Source of the DNA: Pomacea canaliculata
Lineage: Eukaryota > Mollusca > Gastropoda > Architaenioglossa > Ampullariidae
Reading direction: 5' to 3'
Length of the DNA: 64,000 nucleotides
NCBI RefSeq assembly: GCF_003073045.1
Contig: NC_037599.1
Coordinates: 25,954,695 to 26,018,694, forward strand
Below the pieces are notes generated by a model. It worked only from the letters and a program-made list of their open reading frames with translations. It ran no database searches and had not been told where the DNA came from. A program made the translations under genes and the position numbers. Positions within the stretch are counted from its first letter, which is position 1. Each line of letters begins with the position of its first letter. Shown in pieces: positions 62,225 through 64,000 of this stretch.

Positions 62225-62743
62225 CAGTCAAATCTCTCTACTATTCCAACCCGCTACTATGCCACTCTCGGTATTGTGCCACTTTTGCTCGGTCCCGACT
62301 ATAAATTCAATGTAAAAAAAAATTTTACTATGCCACTATTGTGTGACTGTTAAAAGACACAAGTTGTGAAATTCCACGCAATGCTCGATTATTATACTGT
62401 ACGGTAGTGTGCGACATCGCAGTTAGTGGGGATGGAACCTAGCACGCACACAGGGAGGGTGGAGGCTGGCGATGTGGGGGGTGGTGGTCGCTGGCCGGGT
62501 GACAGCGGGAGAGCGGGATGGGGTCGACTAGCGACAGGATGCAGGTGCGCGGATGTGGTTGGGAGGGGTGGAGGATGAAGAGGTGAGGGGGAGAATGAGA
62601 GGAGACAGCTAGCGCCAGCCGACGATTCTTGAGAGCTTTGGACTGACAAGTAACTTGAGCAAATAAAGCCGTTTTTACGAACCCTCGCTACTAAGCCACT
62701 TTTGCTCGGTCCCGGTAGGTGGCATAGTAGGGAGATTTGACTG
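62225..62743. mobile_element. TA-flanked MITE (pogo/Tigger-like)
   Basis: The left end CAGTCAAATCTCTCTACTAT is nearly the reverse complement of the right end (ATAGTAGGGAGATTTGACTG, 62724-62743). TA flanks both sides (62223-62224 and 62744-62745). Both ends repeat GCCACTTTTGCTCGGTCCCG further in. It is 519 bp, with a GC-rich centre and no transposase; CAGT... ends with TA duplication fit pogo/Tigger-type elements. Confidence 0.85.
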
Positions 62744-64000
62744 TAGTGTCATACAATAATCACCTTTTAAAAACTGCCTAGGGCTAAGACGTATCTCTCT
62801 CGTAATCTCGTTAGTACCTCTTTTAATTGTCTTCTGTCTATCCCAACACTGTGGTATCACATAGCCCTTTTGTACTAAGCTCACTGACGTGCAAGGAAAT
62901 GTTCTCTATGTAAGTGATTTATACTTCTACATGTAAAGAGGAAGAACCAAAGAAGTAAATGCCTAAACAAGTCTTCATCGAGTGTCGTAATAACCTCATT
63001 AAAAAAGTGTTTGCTGCGACGAACAGCAGAGCACATCAGTTATCATTTTTATCAACTTACATAACAAACACGCAGCACCTATCGAAAGTCCTTCCTATAT
63101 TATTCCTTTAGCAAAACCGCACGCGCGCGCGCGCACACACACACACATTTTGAATTTATCCAACTTTTTACGAAGCATTAACTCGGTCGACTTCAACCCC
63201 CATCAGTCACTAGCCGTTAAAATACGTGCTCAGTTTTAGAAGACAAAGCAACTGTTTTAAAGACTAGTTAGCTAGTAAGTGTTAATACTTTTAATATTTA
63301 AGGAGATTACAAGGTTTTGTGACAATGACATAAAAATAGAAATGTTTAGTATATTTTAGCTGAATCGTAATAGTTCATAGAACAAAGTTATACAGTACTA
63401 ATATTGTCATTTTACCTGCTGACTAAAAACTTGTACCCAACATGTCAAATGGCTACGTAGAGGGGGCTGTCGTACCAGAAATAACACAGAGATTGAATTC
63501 CGCACTGAAGTTTTTTATTCAGTTTTGCTCAGCGTCTGGCCTAACTGCTCTCTCTCAAATTCACAAAAGCTGCCATCCCACTGTCAGTCCTACTATTTCT
63601 TCTCCCTACCCTCGAACATTCTAGCCCTTCTTCGCAGACATTTTACTGTGAACATTGCTACATTGTTGAACATCATTTCCTCCCTCTCACAAGACATTCT
63701 ACCTTTTACATTGCTGCCGTGCTGAACATTCTAGAATATAGATGCAAATCTACAACCCAAAGACATTATACTTCGTACACTACTAGAGTGCTACAAACTT
63801 AATAAGCTTTTCTCACAAACTTCATTATTGTCAGTCAATTTGAGACGCTAGTCACTCTCATTGACACTGATGTTCCTGCCTTGTCAAATGCTATTTGCCA
63901 ATAAACAGAAAATCACAGAAGCATAAATAAAAAATAGTGTACTTACCATAATAACAAAGTGCAGCGTATCTCGGCTTTTCGAGTGTAGAAGACAGCGTGC
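62744..64000. other. Right edge, no gene established
   Basis: AT-rich, with a (CG)n(CA)n run at about 63120-63146. At the edge, the minus strand has an open stretch ending at a strong GTAAGT donor (about 63947), one frame of which reads STLEKPRYAALCYY in phase 1. It could be an upstream exon of the minus-strand CTLD gene or of another gene outside the window. Confidence 0.3.

Overview
This window is eukaryotic and almost certainly from an invertebrate, most plausibly a gastropod mollusc. It is AT-rich, its genes are split by GT-AG introns, and it is packed with old transposon debris. The two gene families present, GIMAP/AIG1-type (IAN) GTPases and multi-domain C-type lectin-like proteins, are both expanded in molluscs. 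The species cannot be told from sequence alone.

Left part (1-22806), GIMAP/AIG1 GTPases. A 3' exon of a GIMAP gene opens the window (2-316). A complete two-exon gene (4593-5786) and a remnant C-terminal exon (8398-8604) follow. All three end in a CaaX-type tetrapeptide (CSVM or CAVM), so they look lipid-anchored. A minus-strand GIMAP gene (12920-10854, four exons) instead ends in a transmembrane segment. Next, on the plus strand, exons spanning 14662-22806 encode three GIMAP G domains in a row. Their splice phases allow them to be one gene. The first domain carries a frameshift and the third has degenerate nucleotide-binding motifs. A 3.5-kb Harbinger-type DNA transposon sits in the last intron of this gene.

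Middle part (about 25000-47100), a large plus-strand C-type lectin-like gene. It has a signal-peptide exon and six C-type lectin-like domains (CTLDs). Five of them are built from the same three-exon cassette (phases 1-0, 0-2, 2-1); in the sixth the last two exons are fused. A 0.7-kb near-perfect palindrome containing a CTLD exon lies at 30121-30805. CTLD5 has an in-frame stop and CTLD6 a 1-nt frameshift, so the 3' half may be decaying.

Right part (49000-64000). A complete four-exon GIMAP gene with two C-terminal membrane segments (50019-52487) lies between the plus-strand CTLD gene and a minus-strand CTLD gene (59457-56407). The latter's last modules match the last modules of the plus-strand gene, so the two are mirror-image paralogues. 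The right edge holds a solo LTR, a TA-flanked MITE and unassigned sequence.

Taken together this looks like an innate-immune neighbourhood: predicted secreted or surface lectin-like recognition proteins interleaved with intracellular membrane-anchored GTPases. That functional link is inferred from family knowledge and proximity only. All exon models are hand-built from splice signals, reading phase and paralogue comparison; no transcript evidence was available.
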